Made by a program: the position numbers and the translations under genes
The notes under the pieces: generated by a model
Database searches by the model: none
The model's input: only the letters and a program-made list of their open reading frames with translations
Told to the model about the DNA's origin: nothing
Assembly (NCBI GenBank): GCA_036926305.1
Contig: JAXCHB010000135.1
Location: forward strand, 3,348,001-3,412,000
DNA: 64,000 nucleotides
Direction: 5' to 3'
From: Uropetala carovei
Taxonomy: Eukaryota > Arthropoda > Insecta > Odonata > Petaluridae
In this document: piece after piece, positions 45,186-58,078 of the stretch
How the letters are laid out: every line of letters starts with the position of its first letter
How positions within the stretch are numbered: position 1 is the first letter of the stretch

Positions 45186-46893
45186 CATGAATTCCCTGTT
45201 TCGTTATTTTACGTTCAGTTTTATATTTCCTGAATTTATTTTTCGTTTTCATCTTTATCGGTACTATACAATACTTACGGAAAATTGCAGGCATAAAAGT
45301 ATAGACATCGTATGTCGACTTAACTCAACACAACAACTTTTGAATTAAAAAATATAGCGGATCCACAATTCCGCGACGACATTTCGAAAAAGGTTTCTCC
45401 GTTCAATTTCCAAACACCGCGTTTCGACCTACCTTAAATCCAAATCGGTTATTTTATACTTTTAAGAAGTACCCAAGAATAGCATTATAAATGCAATGGG
45501 AAAGGAAGGAGCGATTTCGAGGGAAGGAGAAGAAGAGGGATCGAGGGAGGGGAGGCTACCTCCCCCTCCGTCTTCCTCCTCCTCTCCTTGTTTGGGTGGA
45601 CATCACTCTCTACCAATGTTGCCTCTGGCGTCTGCGTTTCATTGCGCGGAGCCATACCAAAAGGAGAGGTAAGTGGGGCAGATAGGGAAAAGGCATAAAA
45701 CAAGAGAGAGAGAACCTGTATCACACAAGGAGAGGGAGAGAGAAAGAGATACACCGCTCTCACAATGATGGGGAAAAGTATATCAACTGGTTTACACGAA
45801 GAGAGATATCCCTAATATATTCCCTCTCCCTTCTATAAACCTTCCCAACTATCTCTTTCCCTCCTCCACCCTCTCATCCTCTCCCATCTCATAACCCTCT
45901 CCCTCCCCTCATTTTCCCCCTCTTATTTCCTCCCTTTCTTCTGCAACCCAAACGGAGTAATCGCATACGCGGCATTCTCACGTTCTCGGAAGCACTAATC
46001 CTCTCCGCCGAATAAAAAAAGCGAGTTTTCAGAAACGAGGTATGAATTAATGTAATTTGAGAAGCGTTCATTTTGGAAAATCGAAACGCGGCAATCGCCT
46101 CTAGGACCGAGTCGAAGTCTTAGATAAAAAAAATTACGATCGAAAGCGAGTGTGGAGAGAGGAGAACGCGTTCTATAGCTCATTACGGAGCAAGAGTTCC
46201 GCTTAATATGGTTATGGTGGACCCCTTATAAGAGGCCGAGTAATGGCCGGCGACGGAATACGTGAAGGGAGAAAGTAAACGGCGGGCGCGCTCATTTGCG
46301 ATTAATTTACGATCGAAAGCATAAGTCTCGAAGTCGAAAGTAAAGCAAGAAACCTGTTTGAACTCTCCTTCTCTCTTAATTACGGATATTGGAATATTCA
46401 AACTAAAACAATGCACGGAGAGATCATTTAAGTAGAGACGGATATACTTGTATTTGAGGTGGCGGTCTTCTCTTTAGTCCGCTGCAATAATTTAAATTCG
46501 CTTTCAGTGAATAACTTGGAGCTAGCCACGATGAAAAGTTTTGAAACCTCTGCAGCAGACCATGCTAAAAATCAAAACAATCGTGTTAATTTTAAAGAAA
46601 AAAATGACTCAAATTTGAACCAAATTTTTTACTCGAGGTCTATTTCAACTTCCCTATCCTCTCTCAATTTCAATACTTTCAACATCTGGAAAACTGCGCA
46701 CGATAACGAACAACAGAACAAACGGCAACAAAATAATTGGCGACATTGCGTACGCAATCACCATCAACAGTGAAAAAAAACAAATTTTCTAGCAACTGCT
46801 AAATACTCAACACGGCATCAATGTGTGAGAATTTAGTCCGAGTAATTGCAAACATTTCAACATCAGTGCCGTATATGCCGTTTATAATCTTTC
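45186..46893. other. Unassigned sequence with GA/CT-rich DNA
   Basis: Purine- and pyrimidine-rich blocks lie near 45500-45570, 45690-45750 and 45820-45930. The ORF at 46459-46773 is N-rich at its end and has no known motif. No gene is supported. Confidence 0.45.
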
Positions 46894-46901
46894 GTCTAAA
46901 T

Positions 46902-47094
46902 CAGGGATGGTAAATGATGTTTGAGTCGCGTGCCAAGAAAATAATGTGAACCATCAGAATTTTTTCGCGTGTCACTAGTTAACTCCTTCTCCAAGAAACT
47001 TCATATTTTATACAGAAAATACAAGCTTACGCGTACCAAGTAAAATCGCTTGCGTGCCATTTACGGCACGCGTGCCACGTATTTGCCATCCCTG
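46902..47094. mobile_element. hAT-type MITE, 193 bp, with 8 bp target duplication
   Basis: It runs from CAGGGATGGTAAATGATG to ATTTGCCATCCCTG and is flanked by perfect GTCTAAAT duplications (46894-46901 and 47095-47102). It is the opposite-orientation sister of 1412-1603: both hold TCAGAATTTTT/AAAAATTCTGA, AAGAAACTTCATATTTTATA and GGCACGCG(T)GCC words. There is no ORF. Confidence 0.88.
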
Positions 47095-47399
47095 GTCTAA
47101 ATTAACCCTCCGCGGGATGTTCACTTCCAAGCACTAAATACTCGAGAAAGACCCCGTTTTATTCCATGAGTAACGGCGTCTGGTTGAACTTTCTGATGTC
47201 TTCGTAGTCTCGCAATAAAGTGAACAACCAAAAGAACTTTGTATAGAACTCATGAAAGTTCCAACATCTATCGGAATCGGGGAGATAAAACCGAAACACG
47301 ACCTAACTCCTCGATAATGGTAGAAATACATAATATTCCATCGCTACAAACACTTAAAAACTTTAGAATCATTTAAATTTCGCAAATATAATAAGAGAA

Positions 47400-47625
47400 A
47401 ATACGTTTCAATTAAATTAATACCTTTATTAAATGTCAATAATAGCAAAGTTTTACACAAATGTCTGCGTTACTTTCAATTTACTATTTAGTTCATAAAC
47501 ATCCGTCACTGGCATTTGAGATAAGCATAATAAAGATAACAAAAACGATCGCATATCCTCGGAATGATTCGAACCCGCTACCATCGCATTAACACTCAGA
47601 CACGCTAAGCATCCCTATATCAAGG
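47400..47625 (-). mobile_element. Possible tRNA-derived SINE
   Basis: On the minus strand the head has an A-box-like TTAGCGTGTCTGAGTG (about 47593-47608) and a B box GGTAGCGGGTTCGAATC (about 47567-47583). The layout, with GTGTCTGAGTGTTAATGCGA, resembles Leu/Ser-type tRNA genes. The acceptor stem does not fold properly, so it is not a functional tRNA. A roughly 150 bp AT-rich body with AATAAAGG follows. No target duplication was identified. Confidence 0.45.
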
Positions 47626-47862
47626 ACGGTAATTAACATTTTCATATAATGGCGGTAATGCCAGGCTATCATTTTAAAAATTTGATGAGATACGTAGTAA
47701 TGATGTTCATTTATCGAAGAGATTTCAGCGTGAAAGGAGAATTGCATCCTTTTTCAGAAGAAATACATAGTTATCTTCATACTCCTTCTACGTTTTCTTT
47801 CGTTATGCGATTAGATCAATCCCCATTAGAGGATAATGGATTTAATCCAACCCTCGCCTCAC

Positions 47863-47928
47863 TCTGACCCTCAGAGGATTATTCCCAGAAGAAATTCTGA
47901 CCCTCAGAGGATTATTCCCAGAAGAAAT
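47863..47928 (+). repeat. 33 bp tandem duplication
   Basis: The 33 bp unit beginning TCTGACCCTCAGAGGATTAT is present twice in a row (47863 and 47896) without mismatch, so the duplication is recent. Confidence 0.95.
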
Positions 47929-47930
47929 TC

Positions 47931-50790
47931 TATCTCAAAGAAGTTTTCCTCGTGCACATATTCTTTGATATGAGTGTCTTACAGCGTATCTTATACGTTT
48001 CTTTCATTGCACCTTGTTTTATGGAATTTTCATCTTGCCGTGCTCAAAAAACACGCATTAAAACGTTGCGGAGATTAAATAAAAGCACATTTAAATCAAA
48101 GCTCTCTTTTCGTTAGTTAGACCTTGAATAGTCATTTACATAATAGCTGGAAATTATTAAATGGATAACAACACTTAATGTGTAAAAAATTATCATGTCC
48201 GTTGGCATAATTATTATGAATTTACGAAAGGGAAAATCGACAAAAAAGGAAACTCGAAACATTGCGCAAGCGCTGTGAAAGTACAACCGTCAAATAAACT
48301 GAACTTGCCTTATTATTTAATGAAAGCATTTACAATCATGATTATTCGAAAACTGGTTCAAGTTGTAATATCAGTTGCAGTGTTACGTGCGACGCAAAGA
48401 ATCAAAAGAAAATCGCAGCTGTTCAAAACACAGGACAAAATAACACCAGCGGACTTCTCGGTTACACACCTCGACTTGTCATGGTCAGTTATTTCACAGA
48501 GCAGTCTCCAAGGTGTTACTTCGCACGCCGCCACGCCCCGAAAGACGAAGGGCGGGGGCAAAAGCACGCTAGAGGCGCAAAGCCTCCGCGAAGAGAAGTC
48601 GATCCGAGGCGAGACAAAGAAAATACGAGGCGCGAACGCTTCCAGCGCCTCGAGCTTCACGGCAGTGAGATAAAGAGAGCGGATTAGCGCAAGGAGATAT
48701 AAAAGGGGGAGAAAGCCTCTTTCGCCGTAACCCTGGGTTCGATGCGGTTTTATCCCGTCGACATCGCCCTCCTCTCCAGACCGCCTTTCCTCGTTTTCTT
48801 CTTTCTTTGCACGTAATACGCGACCGACGTCTTGTCTTCCTCCGAAATGGAAAGCAGAGATAGGGCGATAAAGGAAGATGACCGAATTCAAAGCTAAGAG
48901 AAAGAACGGGTTTGTAACGAAGAAAAGACGGTTGGAAATTCAAACTAGGAAGCTGTGAAAAATTAAACGTTTTTTGCTTATCTACCGCAAATTTATCATT
49001 ATTTTCAGCGTGTTAAGCATTTTTCCGCGAAATTTCTATTAAAGCCCTTTCTACAGCGTAAAACGTACGCAATTCTGCATTAGTGTTATAATAAAATAAG
49101 ATAAAAATTAGAGCCTTTTATATTGCTGAAATTAATTGACACGGCAACAATGAATAATGCAAGATAATGCACAATTCCGTAAAGGAGCAATCCATCTCAA
49201 GTGTTCGCACTACGAAGTATCAGTTGCGATGAGAAAATCCCCCTCAAACAATGACGCACGGAACCTTAGCAATTCTCACGGCAAATCGATCCGATCTCGA
49301 CGGAGAAATGAACGCCAACTCGATTTCCATAAAGACTTGAGATGCTAGAAAGATATACAGAAGGAAATATCGTTCGTTTTTTTTTTCTAAACGCGCTTTT
49401 TGCTACGGAAGTATTCTCGATTCCGTCCACTCGCACCGACGGAAACGCCGCACCAACTGTTTCCATTGTTAACCCTTTTCGCATTCCCGCGTTGAAGTCA
49501 CCGCCCCAAAGGCGCTACCGCTTCCGAAATAAAAGTGTTTAGCTATGCTGATTTCAGATAATTGGGCGTATCTTGGTCTCGGGTATATTACAGCTATCCC
49601 CACGAGACAGTAAACTAATCGCCTTCCTTTTTTTCGTCCAAGTCCTTGCTATGAAAGACTTCACTCTTATTCGCCTGCATCAGCAAAACAAAGAATTCAT
49701 AATTTAATATAAAAATTTGGCTAAAAAGGTGGTAAGTAATTTCAGTGGTTATTTTAATGGCGTCGTTAATAAAAGAAATGACCAAATAATTAGCCGACGA
49801 TTTAGTCGTCCACTTGCCACGTACGTCGCCGAGGGCCACGTTCGGTCGGAGAGAGAGTCTCAAAAAGAAGCGGCTGGTTTTCAACTGCAACTTGGACATC
49901 ATTGAAGGATCGTTTCAGTCGCTCGAGACTTTCTTTTCACCAGAAGATTTACGACCTATTAAAAGTTTCGAGGAATAGACTTTGGAAAGTGCTATGCGCA
50001 GACAACTAAATGCAAATAAAAACAAGAGTCGAGAGAGTTGAGCGGCACGAGCCATCGTTTTTTAAAGAAGCCTTATATTTGATTTACATATGAATTACTC
50101 GACAAGCATTCCATTCGCGACAAAATTTTTTCCAAGTCCCATTTTGACCGACACGACGTAGAAAACGGACTTAATTGCCTGCTTTAGAGAAGAGAAACGC
50201 TCAGAAGGATTAAAAAATCTGAAAATTTATGGGCTTTCTTCGCCTAAGGAAACTATTTAAAGTTTTGGAAAAATCACAAATTGTATCGTTTACTAATGAA
50301 GTTTAACTATGTATGTTAAAGTCTGCGACGAGAAACGAGTGTGCCTTTGCATCACGAAATCAAATATTCCCTACGACGAGTTGGTAGCGTGTCAGGAGGA
50401 AATGACATCCTCTTGTCAGAAAGTTCGACTTCGGTCCAAAAATTCCGGACGCTCTTCCCTTAAATCTGATCCATAAACACTTCCAAAATTCACCGTACCT
50501 CAAGATCGTTAAACACGTCGCTTTTCCAGAAAAAACCGCTCTGAGGCGAACCACTTCCATTTACCGTACTTTTCTTTCTTTTGAGAAATACCCGCAGCAG
50601 AATGAGAGAGAACGCCTTCACATTTGGCTCTATTGTTTACTTAAAATTTTACACATTTCAATATTTACATATTATTTAGAGCCATGTGCTTACCTAAGAA
50701 ATATTATGGAACTTAATTAACAAACCAAATATTGTAAAACACAAATGTCTATGAAATACCTAAAATAAATACAAGTGAATACGAAGTTGC
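47931..50790. other. Unassigned sequence with a GC-rich patch
   Basis: The GC-rich patch near 48500-48860 is open in several frames on both strands (longest 177 codons on minus), without domains. The remaining sequence is AT-rich and featureless. No gene is supported. Confidence 0.45.
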
Positions 50791-51247
50791 CTATCAATCC
50801 CATACGGCTTCAGTACAATATAAATTATTTCCATTTAGGCCATTGTTTGATTTTAAAAATACATATATAAATTTTTCTGGTACTCTAAAATACATGACGT
50901 CGCACAGTGGGATAGAATGCCGATCTAGCGGGATAAAAATCAGGATATACGCAAATTTGTTTGAATTTTTGCACTTTGGGGTTTTCGGGGATGGGTAAGT
51001 TGTTTTTTGTGATTCTAAGTCTCTCTTGTACCTCCTTGTGACCAGTTGTGACCGCCAGAGACATTGGCGGAGCCACATTAGTAGTTTTTTATCTTGTTCC
51101 CTACAAATATGCATCATATATGGAACGGAAGATAAAAATAAAGTAATTACTATTAATTGATTTTATGTCTTTATTGCTGGTTATATCTCATTTTCTCTTT
51201 TAATGAAGACAACTAATTAAAGTGGACAGTTTTTTAATCAAGCACGA

Positions 51248-51815
51248 TTAATCAGAATCTGAGCTGTCACTGTTAGTGTTTCCGCGGAGAAGCTTCAACA
51301 CATCCTCTGAGAGATCTCTCTCCTTTTTTTTCATGGTCTTTCTGAGTGAGGCTAGCAGTGGGTCGGAAGAAATCAAGAGCATATGGAGGAGGTCCTCATT
51401 CGCAGCTTCTCTTGAAATCTTCATGGTATTACATTCTCTGTATCGTCTACAATCCTTGTTTCGCGACTCTGATGCCTCCTCTGATAGAAGGCCAATCGGA
51501 AGTGGAGTTGCTTCTATTATAGCTGCACCGTGAATTAATATCTTGTGAATTGATGAGGGCATGGGGTACCAAGGATACAGTTGGACAAAATATCTGGCAG
51601 TGTCCAAAGCATATTTTTCAAACTTTTTTACGTAGACGCGTCGGCGTAAAACTAAAAGAAAAGAACTATGGACTATGCCACACTTGACCCTTGACACCGG
51701 AACTTTAAAGCGAAAGATATGGACTACCGCCATAACCACGCGGCAAATGGCGTGCAAATACCCACCCTCTGTGGTGCTGTAACTTTTAATAGATTTTGCT
51801 GTAAAATATGTCTTA
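51248..51815 (-). pseudogene. C-terminal part of a recurrent arthropod protein family, probably TE-borne
   Basis: The minus frame is open from about 51815 to the stop at 51248. It reads KSYSTTEGGYLHAICRVV, later YVKKFEKYALDTARYFVQLY, PWYPMPSSIHKILIHGAAII, LPIGLLSEEASESRNKDCRR and LLISSDPLLASLRKTM. From general familiarity, this IHKILIHG / LSEEA.E.RNKD / LL.SSDP..S.LR pattern recurs in uncharacterised proteins of aphids, cnidarians and other animals, often in repetitive DNA. I cannot name a transposon superfamily. The ATG-less 5' edge follows a stop, so the N-terminal part is missing or on another exon (TTTTACAG near 51800 could be an acceptor). The tail is acidic, ending SDSSDSD. Confidence 0.6.
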
Positions 51816-52439
51816 TAAAATCATATTGAAATTACCTCGCGTACGAATTCATTCCACGACACTTCAGGAACTCGCTGATCAAATCATGCATATAGAGATG
51901 CAATTGCATTGTATCATGTAATAATAACAGAAACCAATAAAAAACGGGAAGGAGGGAAAGGACAATAAGATTACATACAGCCCTTGGAAGAAGAAACAAA
52001 TGGCGGATAGTAAACGGGAAAGGATATTTGGAAAAGAAGGGAGTAGGTATCTTAGCTTTGTGATAGAATGTAACGAATGACAGATAGGTGAGGAAACTAC
52101 TGTCGAAGATGGCGGAAATGAGAACGCCCCTTATCCAAACATAGGTGTTAAGGAGTGGATACGTTTTGCGAAATCAATTTTATTGGGTCAAATATAAAAG
52201 AGAGAAATTGTAGACTACAGAGAATGAGATAAAAAGATAAAGAGATATGTTGTCCACGACCTTGGATCGAAACTGCACGCGTTCTAGTAAAACAGGATTT
52301 CATTTGTAAAAATTAGTTGCTAAAAATTAGCGAATGCGCATCAAAATAAAAGGTTCATTTCTGTAGCACAGAAAGAGAGATATAAAATAATACGACAATG
52401 AAAATGATAAATTTTTTGGACAACACAATGGCAACTGGG

Positions 52440-52505
52440 GGGAGTGGGGGAGGGGAGGGGAGGGGAGGGGAGGGGAGGGGAGGGGGGGGGAGGGGGGGAG
52501 AGAGA
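52440..52505 (+). repeat. (AGGGG)n tract, G-quadruplex-prone
   Basis: At least seven AGGGG units are followed by longer G runs. Closely spaced runs of four or more G on the plus strand satisfy the usual G-quadruplex pattern. Confidence 0.9.
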
Positions 52506-52768
52506 TATTGAAACTTGGAGTGGAGAAAATATCAACCACAATCTTTTTTTAAGAGACGAAGAGAATAAAGCGTCCAACTGCTAAGTGATTGAAAGAATGG
52601 CAAAAACAAATAAGTTTTGTAAAATAAGAGAAATGAGAAGAGTAGAAACAGGAAGTGTAAAAGAGAGGACAGGAAGAGAAGAAGTGGGAGGGGAAAGAGG
52701 GAGATGGTTGGAGGGAGGGAGGACGGAAAGAAAGTGGGGTAGATGATGAGAAAACACCGATGCCATGG

Positions 52769-52852
52769 TACTACTATATATTAGTAGTAGTATATATATT
52801 AATATATATATATATATATTAGTATATATATAGTAGTATATATATTAGTATC
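52769..52852. repeat. Imperfect (TA)n / TAGTAGTA tract
   Basis: Alternating TATATA and TAGTAG blocks form an imperfect self-complementary AT repeat. Confidence 0.9.
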
Positions 52853-53007
52853 ATGACCGATGCGAGCAAATGCTCATTTTCGCGCGCTCATGAATATTCA
52901 GATGCATGAATTCCGCAGAAGAATAAAAGCGGGTGAGCACAAAATTGAGCCCTTATCATTTTATTTTTTGGTCTTATTTATGCTACATGGTGTTGAAAAA
53001 TGCTAAA

Positions 53008-53615
53008 CAAGTTAAGAAAGTGTACAGCCTATCAAAAATGGGCGCGTTTCGTGCAGTGGAGTATTTGAAAGAAATCATATATCTGTATGTAAGAGAAATA
53101 GCGTTTTCAAGTTATTTTCTTCGACATAAATACTCCATTTTCTTCCTATTAAAAAATATTTCTTGCACACGCAAGGAAATTAAACTTATTTTTTCTGATA
53201 TTGTTTATGATAGCAACAATGATGAAGTAACCATGCAAGAAATTATCCCGAATTAAGACTTTCTTGTATGATTTTCTTGATAACGGCTACTCCTGCGATA
53301 AACATGTATATGAAAAAAATAGGTACTCTACTAGTTCTACAATTTTTATTCGAAAAGTATTTTGATATGCGCAATAATTTACGAGATATGACAGAAAGTT
53401 CATTTTTATCACCAGTAAAGTGGTACCCCTGACTGGCTTACGTGATTCATTTTTGAGATTTTCTTATTATCTTTGATCGTGTCCTTAATATCAAATGTCA
53501 TGAAAATCCGTTTGATAGAAGCCGAGACCGAACATGCGGACGGACGGACGGACAGAGAGACAGACAGACTGACGCTAATAGGTGCTCACGCTGGAAGCGA
53601 AACGTGCCTAAAAAA
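53008..53615 (+). repeat. Repeat A, copy 4 of 5
   Basis: It starts CAAGTTAAGAAAGTG and ends GTGCCTAAAAAA. Motifs GGCGCGTTTCG (53041-53051) and CGAAACGTGCC (53598-53608) pair with one mismatch that would be a G:U in RNA. The 107-codon frame over this copy (52933-53256) exists because the TAA after GCGTTT seen in the other copies is TCA here; I do not treat it as a gene. Confidence 0.85.
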
Positions 53616-56600
53616 CAATCGTATACTACAAGGTTTAAAAAAGAACTGTAGGAGTATTTAGCAATCAAAATGACATTGTGGTTCTAAATATTCTTAGTTA
53701 TTATATTGATAAATGAGTTATTAGCCTTCTGAAAATTGTTCCGCTTCAAATTTTCACATATATTTTAGAAATATTTATATACCCGAGTATCTGTATTTGT
53801 CTTCTGAGCCTATCAAATACGATTACGTTCGCATTTGACCTGCCTATAAGCTCAAACACAATAGGTAAGTTTGGCTTCTTAATGTATTCAAATAAATTAT
53901 ATAGGCACTATACGGTTCAGTCAAACGTTTAGTTGTTTTGCAGTTTGCCCGTCAATAAGTGAAAGTAGAAGCGGTACTCTCCCTTTCAGTTCTCTCATCG
54001 CTTACAATTGATTGTCCAAACATTTGCAGACTGTAAATATGTTCTAATAGTAATGTAAACATTTCCCTTAATCCCTCTAATATTACTGAAACACACCAAA
54101 ACAAATTCTTTTCTCTTCGATCCTATGCAGCCTGATTAATCATTCCTTCCATTAATAACCTGTTCCATTAGATGGAAAATGAAGTTAATTGGAATGAGCA
54201 CAGCGTACATATGGTTTTCATGTAAAAATTGGTTTACATCGAGGTAGGACATAGAGAAAAATCGGTAGAAATTGAATTTATCTCGAATTACCTCAAATAC
54301 TACGTACATATTTTTAAAACCGAAAAAAACAACTTATTTAGTTTTTAAAAACGAGAAATATTAACTGCCACGAAAACTGGTCATATTGAGCTGGTTGACT
54401 CAACATGATTATATTTATTGAGTGTTTGCAAAATGCATCAAATCCGTGTTGAATTTTAAGCGTCGAAGAGTACAGCTCCGAGTTTTAATGAAATACAGTT
54501 GACAATTCAGAAACTTTGAATTTTTTGTTCTAATTTTCTATAATAAAAAAATCAGAAAAAGTCGACGTGTCGAAACTCAGTGAGGAATAAATGATTAACA
54601 GTCTCAGGCGTAACTTGATGGAATTTCTTCATATTGTCGAAATAAAAAAGATCTACTAGGTAATTACACAAGAAATTTTGTAGAATTACCAAGTAAATCT
54701 TTTTCATTTCGACCATTAGGAATAAATGACTTTTGGTTGATGTGGAAACATTGTGAAATATATCACGTTATTTTAGTTTACAAAAATTAAGATGCGTAGC
54801 AGAAAAATGGAAAAAAATTAGATGATTTTCTTTATTCTTATTCGAGGCTATTGACATCTCGAATCTTAAATCTAAAATTTGTGCGAGAAAATTTCTTTAT
54901 AGCAACGGAAGTGTACAGTTATGATGTGTAAACATAATAGTTATCAGTTGAAGATTTTCCCGTTCACCTCCGCAATTACTTTCCAGCGCCGTCTATGGGG
55001 ACTAATTAATTAATAACGACGTAAACAAGAACGAATTCAATCGCCATATGCGACATTGAAGTGAGATCCCATAAATACACTTATTTAATCACATAATTAA
55101 TAAATGATAACTAATAATAATTTTATGCAAGGTATGATTAATATATGATTACAAGACAATTTTATTCGACCGAAGCTAGGATATTTGGCTTGTTACAACG
55201 CTTCTCGGGGATTTGGCGACAGCAATACATGTTAAGAATGCCATTCATTAGCGATCTAACGCAAAACAAGGGAAAGTTTCTCATTCTCGCTACTTCGTTA
55301 AACGGGATTTTTTTTTCAAATTACGACTCCGTGTCCCACTATTTAACGCCTCTTCTCGATCAGAAAACGGACTACGTGTATGGTGAGGAGCGATAGAACA
55401 AAGCTCCTCAATAAAACAGGTAAATGCACTACCGCATATATTAACAGCGACCTCCTGCGACCGTGCCGTGAAACCGCGAGACGTCCTATACATTCGCATC
55501 TTTCTCTCTCTTGCTGCGTGCCGCAGGACATATTCCGTCATACGCACAGAGTTCCTCAGCTGTTCTCACGCCATTTGCGAATAGCCCGAGGGTGTCACGT
55601 GATGTGCACGCGCCGCACCTGATGGAAATGAAGGGGCATTAAAAAAAAACACACGAGCGATGGAAAACGCTACGGAGAAGGAAGAGACCATCATGTCCCC
55701 TGGAGGTAGAGAGCGCGAGAGAGGTGAGATGGAAGGAGAGAGGTGAGAGAGAGGGAGGAAGGGAGAGAGTAGCACCCGCACACTTACACGCAGCAAGGTA
55801 CTGTTCCGAGATAATGATATTCGAGGGATGTGTGCGAAGTGTGTACGCGGGCGGACGTTGAACCCGGGAAGCCCAGAGGCAAGGGCGGACCGAGAGAGAG
55901 AGATACTCTCCCTTACAAACTCTCTTTCGTCTCTTTTCGCTTTCTACGAGCCCGTCGCTTCCAGAAAAACTCGTCGCTGGGAGAAAGGAGGTATAAATGG
56001 GACGAGAAAGGAGGTAGAAATGGGAGGAGAGAGGGATGGCGGGCATCTCCCATGCAAATACGACTTTCAGCGCAACATCATCTCTCCCTTCGAAAAAGGT
56101 TTGTTCAACCCAATCGCCCGTCCCAATGCATTCACCCGCATCATCGCTCTCTCTCTTTCCTCTCCTCAATCCCCTCATTCTTATACGAGAATCCTGTCTT
56201 GATAAACAACACCACGTGCGGATCATATCTTGTACTTAAGTTCGTTTTGACCAGCGTGATCCAACCGGCAAGGCGCCCGTTGGGCCGCTAGAGAAAGAGA
56301 CGATGTAGTTTTCCCGACAGGGATTCTGCGCTATTCCCAAAAATGGTGCTGAGCAAATCTGGGTGAATTATTTTACGAGGTCTTCATTAAAAATGTCAAG
56401 AAACCGTTTTAGACAATGGTATAAATTCTATAAATACGTTTCCTTCACAGAGTTCAAGTACATTCGACAAAGTGAATAGTTTGTCGAAATCGTTACTGAA
56501 GGCGTCGTTTCCTTATTAAATAAGTTCATATCGTATTCATAAACATTTTTCAAATAAGTCTTACCGATGGCGAATTAAAACTGAGCATTCATTTGGTCTT

Positions 56601-57813
56601 TAAATGTAAATTCAAGATTTTGAAACCTTCAATTTTTAATTTTATCACGGAAATATTTATTTGTACAACTAACGGATCCGAGAGGGTGGTGAACCTTCCT
56701 CCCTTGGACATCCCCATTGCCATCCACCACTAGATAAAAAATTAAGCCCATTCAACGCAATATTCCTTTATTATGCGTCACGGATTAGATCTGTAGGGCA
56801 TTGGATAAAAATATTCTGACAAGGACAGAGATTACAAGAATAAAAGGTCTTCAGCAGTGGCGGATTCAAGAACTATTGGGACGACCCTCTCCCCCTCACC
56901 CCACCCTTTGTCAAATTTCTGGATCCGCACCTCATTTGCGTTTATGCTCAATACTCCTTGCCTAACTATAATTGGCGCTAAATTTTCTTTCGCAAAAGAG
57001 GTATTGAAAATGCATTTTTTTTCGCGCAGGGATATAATCGTTAGGTTTTTTTACGCTGCTCGTTTGTTTCGAGAACGTTCGACACCGTCGATTCCCATCA
57101 GAGATCGCTAACTCAGACGTGCGGGTTCAATTCGCCGATTTAATGTTGTGGGTGATGACGATCGCATGATGATCAACCAAGCCTAAAAAGAGTTTATTTT
57201 CACCTGCGGTCGTCACGAGCGACTCGAGAGAGATTTCCCAAAATGAAATTTCCTCTCTTATCTCTCATCTAGACCAGAGGTCACGTTCCCAGAGAGCTCC
57301 CGATCTAAGGCAGCGAAATCAGTCTTGAAAAAACTTTTTATCGCTCTTTCTTATTTTTATTTTTCGGTCTCGGGAGCACTTAAAATTTCTCTCTCGTGAC
57401 ACCGCACGCAAAATAGTTGCCTACCATACAGAACACGTTTGATAATTCATCCTGAAATACACGAAAGAAATCGTTTATAACATCTAAATTTTGAGTTTAT
57501 TCCATACTTCGTAAAATCTTCTCAGAGCCCAGCGAAAAAAAACTGCTAATTTTGTTCCTTCGGTGTCAATTTATTTAGGACTCTTCGTGGTTTATTTTAA
57601 TAAATATTGGTATTTTTATTTTTTTCCGAGTTTGATCCAATAGCTCTACTATTCATATTCTTTAGGCACAGCTTCACTAGTTGATGCTATTTTTTGCGAC
57701 CAACACTCCAATTTCATTGTCTTTTAATTATTCTTTTATTATATTTAATTTACAAAATGTACCATACTTATGTTACCGACGTAAACTGTTATTGTAGACA
57801 TGAATTCAGCTTA
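53616..57813. other. Unassigned sequence with a GC-rich patch
   Basis: AT-rich DNA occupies 53616-55100. A GC-richer patch with GA/CT blocks spans about 55380-56300 and is open in several frames on both strands (for example minus 55639-56226), with no domains. No element ends were seen before the hAT target duplication at 57814. Confidence 0.45.
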
Positions 57814-58078
57814 GTGTAGGGCAGGGGTTCTTAACCTTTTTTGTGCCATGGACCCCTTTGGTAGTCTGGTGAAGGCCACGGACCCTTCCTCAGAATAATG
57901 TTTTAAATGCATAAAATAAAATACATAGGATTACAAATGAAACCAATTATATTGAAATTCAGTTATCAAAATATTTTTTAAACAAATTTATTATGTAGTA
58001 ATATATGTGCATTAAATAACAATACAATACATTTAAAATATAGGAAAGTTAAACTTAAATTTTATTTTTTAAGACATG

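Larger units (their letters stand above)
51820..53007. other. Unassigned sequence with simple repeats
   Basis: It contains the AGGGG and TA repeats listed separately. Otherwise no gene or element was recognised. Confidence 0.5.

Noticed and set aside
46459..46773. 104-codon + ORF with N/Q-rich end
   Set aside because: No family match, AT-rich composition and no supporting context.
47552..47625. Functional tRNA gene on the minus strand
   Set aside because: A and B boxes are visible, but the acceptor and anticodon arms do not pair properly, so a SINE head or tRNA pseudogene is more likely.
48358..48891. 177-codon minus ORF opposite another open frame
   Set aside because: Both strands are open in the same GC-rich patch. 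The translated sequence has no motif and contains residues typical of reverse-read GA tracts.
52933..53256. 107-codon ORF in repeat A copy 4, with MGAFRAVEYLKE
   Set aside because: The other four copies share a TAA after GCGTTT, so the long frame is due to a single change in this copy. The repeat shows no coding conservation beyond that.
55639..56226. 195-codon minus ORF and overlapping + strand ORFs
   Set aside because: The region is GA/CT-rich, and all frames are Ser/Leu/Pro- or Arg/Glu-rich without domains.
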